From contig CM032807.1 in NCBI GenBank assembly GCA_019155185.1, positions 14,606,200 through 14,670,199 of the forward strand: a stretch of DNA of 64,000 bases, given 5' to 3'. The position numbers and the translations under genes were made by a program. Source of the stretch: Beaufortia kweichowensis. Its lineage: Eukaryota; Chordata; Actinopteri; Cypriniformes; Gastromyzontidae. Positions 62,431 through 64,000 of the stretch are shown in pieces; position 1 is the first letter of the stretch; every line of letters starts with the position of its first letter. The notes beneath the pieces were generated by a model, which did not search any database, was not told the origin of the DNA, and was given only the letters and a program-made list of their open reading frames with translations.

Positions 62431-62699
62431 TTAAAGGGATAGTTCACCCCAAATTCTTTTATTATTTACTCCATATGTCATGTCAAACCTGTATGACTTT
62501 CTTGCTTCAGCAGAACACAGAAGAAGATATTTAGCAAAACGCTGGTTACCGTTCACTTTTATAGTACGGACACAAGGTACAATGGAAGTCAATGGGTGCC
62601 GGTAACCAGCATTTTGCAATATTTCTTCTGTGTTCCACAAAAGAAATAATCATATACAGGGTTTGAATGACACAATTTTGGGGTGAACTATCCCTTTAA
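62431..62699. mobile_element. Palindromic TTAA-flanked element, complete
   Basis: The ends are a perfect 20-bp inverted repeat, ttaaagggatagttcacccc at the left and its exact complement at 62680-62699. The interior is itself partly palindromic (AAACCTGTATGACTTTCTTG, GAACACAGAAGAAGATATTT, AGTCAATGGG, then inverted TTCTTCTGTGTTCCAC). This architecture is common in cyprinid genomes. TTAA at both edges is compatible with TTAA target-site duplication, as for piggyBac-like elements, but the class is not proven here. It has no coding potential. Confidence 0.8.
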
Positions 62700-63488
62700 A
62701 ACAGTAATGTAGACAGGGATTTTTACACAGCGAAAAAGTATATATGTAACAAGACAATACATAGATCACTGTATAGCCCCACCCACATCGAAATCTCATT
62801 GGTCCAAAATCCCACTCCACAAATCTGTACAAAAAGTATGAACTAAAATGCATTTTTTATTAAAAACTGTTTGCTCTTTTTTTGTAAAACATGATGCCAT
62901 TTTGTGGAATTCCCTGTGTTTACTGTCATTGATGTTGAGCGAACGGCTGTTGGTTACACAATGCACAAAATCTAAATTGACTTTCCATAACACATCCAGG
63001 TATATTAATAATCTGATCAGACGGTATGTCTTTATCTCGATTGAGTTGGTACAGTTGTGTCCTGTATCCCACAGCCTTTGGCTCATGTGTTTCTCTAGAT
63101 GAGCTCTCCTGATCCCAGCTTGCAGTGCTGTGATTCTACTTTCCCTAAATGCAACTTGTTATAAAGCATGAGTTTACCTTGCAGTAAAATTTCAAACAGA
63201 AAAATTGTTTTTCCTCCTGTTTCTGAGATACACCCTCCTTTGTGCTGTCAATCTACTAACAGCAGATTAACAAAAACCTCAAAATGATGTTATTAGTTGG
63301 GAAGGTGGTGACTGTATAATGTCCCTCCTATGTTTGGACTCTTTGTATGTGTTTTCTCTTTTATTCTTGATATTATTTGTTTGTTTGTAAGTTTTTTTTT
63401 TCTTTTAATTTTATTGTTTTTTGTTTAGTCACACAAGTATACATATATATACATATACATTTTCCCCATTTGTTTGTATGTATATATA

Positions 63489-63509
63489 TGTGTGTGTGTG
63501 TGTGTGTGT
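63489..63509. repeat. TG microsatellite after TA-rich run
   Basis: About ten TG units directly after a short TATA run. Confidence 0.85.
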
Positions 63510-64000
63510 ATTTTATATGTTTATTTATCCAAAACAGAATTCTATCCAAAATGCTGTATTTGCATATAGTTTTCATGTATCAGTCTGCTGAAAAGAAACA
63601 TTTGGATCATTTTGTGCTAAATGCTAAAATGTGAATAAATAAATATATAAATTGTATTTTAAGACAAATCTGTAGATTTGTTTAAAGAAATGTTATTAAA
63701 ATAAAATTGGGTCTGTGGGTATGAAGTGATCTAGATGTTTGGCTGGCTGTATTTTGGATGGAATTCTCTTTAAAGTTCAAATAACAGTAAATAAGTATAA
63801 ACGCTTTATGACTTTTATTTTCAACCTTGTTTAGTTTCTCTTTTTTCTTGATTAATTTACTCAATAATAAATCTGTGTCTAAATGTATTAACATTGCTTA
63901 TATATAGCTATATAAATCCATTTTGATCAAGGAAAAACAGAACTGGATTATAATTTCTCAGCACTATGTATAAACAGCCACTGTAATTGTACTGGTTAAC

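Larger units (their letters stand above)
1..64000 (+). other. nrxn3: Partial neurexin-3 transcription unit (internal exons and introns)
   Basis: All recognised coding sequence belongs to one plus-strand gene whose five exons read in one continuous frame of 837 nt. Neurexins are presynaptic single-pass adhesion receptors that bind neuroligins, LRRTMs and cerebellins through LNS6. The assignment to neurexin-3 rather than 1 or 2 rests on two things seen here: the SS4 exon contains IPFKYxRPVExWL (neurexin-1 has IPYRLGRVVDEWL), and the stalk contains SMPPEMSTT followed by ETTTT and TTTTRK. Both ends are open: the exons upstream of LNS6 and the exons for the transmembrane and cytoplasmic parts lie outside the window. 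Introns of 21.8, 9.3, 1.0 and 10.8 kb are compact compared with the very large mammalian locus, as expected for a fish. The nrxn3a/nrxn3b distinction cannot be made from this sequence alone. Confidence 0.9.
56258..64000 (+). other. nrxn3: Start of intron downstream of the acidic stalk exon (open at window end)
   Basis: The donor is gtggga. No splice-site-5, transmembrane or cytoplasmic exon of neurexin is recognised before the window ends. In the reading frame of the preceding exon, a TGA stop occurs at 56275-56277, so retention of this intron would end the protein almost at once. Repeats listed separately are at 57691-57968 (hAT-type), 60476-61045 (minisatellite), 62431-62699 (palindromic element) and 63489-63509 (TG). 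About 58000-59270 and 61480-61700 look like non-repetitive intron, slightly richer in GC than the surroundings. Confidence 0.75.

Noticed and set aside
56258..64000. Further neurexin exons (SS5, transmembrane, cytoplasmic tail)
   Set aside because: No frame resembles the conserved transmembrane segment or the C-terminal EYYV tail. The next exon is presumably beyond the window.
1..64000. CRISPR arrays, operons, riboswitches or a novel multi-gene system
   Set aside because: The window is intronic vertebrate DNA. Repeats present are transposons, minisatellites and microsatellites without spacer-repeat architecture, and no gene cluster exists.

Overview
The window is vertebrate nuclear DNA, almost certainly from a teleost fish and most likely a cyprinid-type genome. 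It is AT-rich and intron-dominated. It carries tRNA-derived SINE sequence with a V-SINE/DANA-like core, palindromic 'GGGATAGTTCACCC' elements and other short inverted-repeat transposons typical of that group. It has no bacterial or viral gene organisation.

The only convincing protein-coding content is five consecutive plus-strand exons of one neurexin gene, best assigned to neurexin-3 (nrxn3; a or b copy not decidable here). They lie at 12562-12743, 34516-34687, 44002-44091, 45076-45386 and 56176-56257. Together they encode the last LNS (laminin-neurexin-sex-hormone-binding-globulin) domain, LNS6, with the alternatively spliced 90-nt exon of splice site 4 (SS4). They continue with the Thr/Ser-rich stalk and the short acidic segment just before the splice-site-5 region. 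Every junction has GT/AG borders and compatible phase, and skipping SS4 keeps the frame. The alpha-specific upstream exons, the beta-specific first exon, the transmembrane segment and the cytoplasmic tail are not in the window.

Region by region: 1-12561 is upstream intron with several decayed DNA transposons. 12744-34515 is a 21.8-kb intron holding inverted-repeat elements, a SINE and a Tc1-like transposase scrap. 34688-44001 is a 9.3-kb intron with a long perfect-core hairpin. 44092-45075 is a 1-kb intron containing a TTAA-flanked inverted-repeat element close to the SS4 exon. 45387-56175 is a 10.8-kb intron with a GC-richer patch and several repeats. 56258-64000 is intron holding a hAT-type element, a 64-bp minisatellite and an intact palindromic element.

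No novel multi-gene system is visible. The points most worth a second look are the regulatory layout around SS4 (a weak acceptor, a dense UAAA-type cluster and a nearby transposon), a CAGCAG tandem acceptor before the last exon, an in-frame stop shortly after that exon, and an unnamed same-orientation transposon family (family A) with six copies in the introns.
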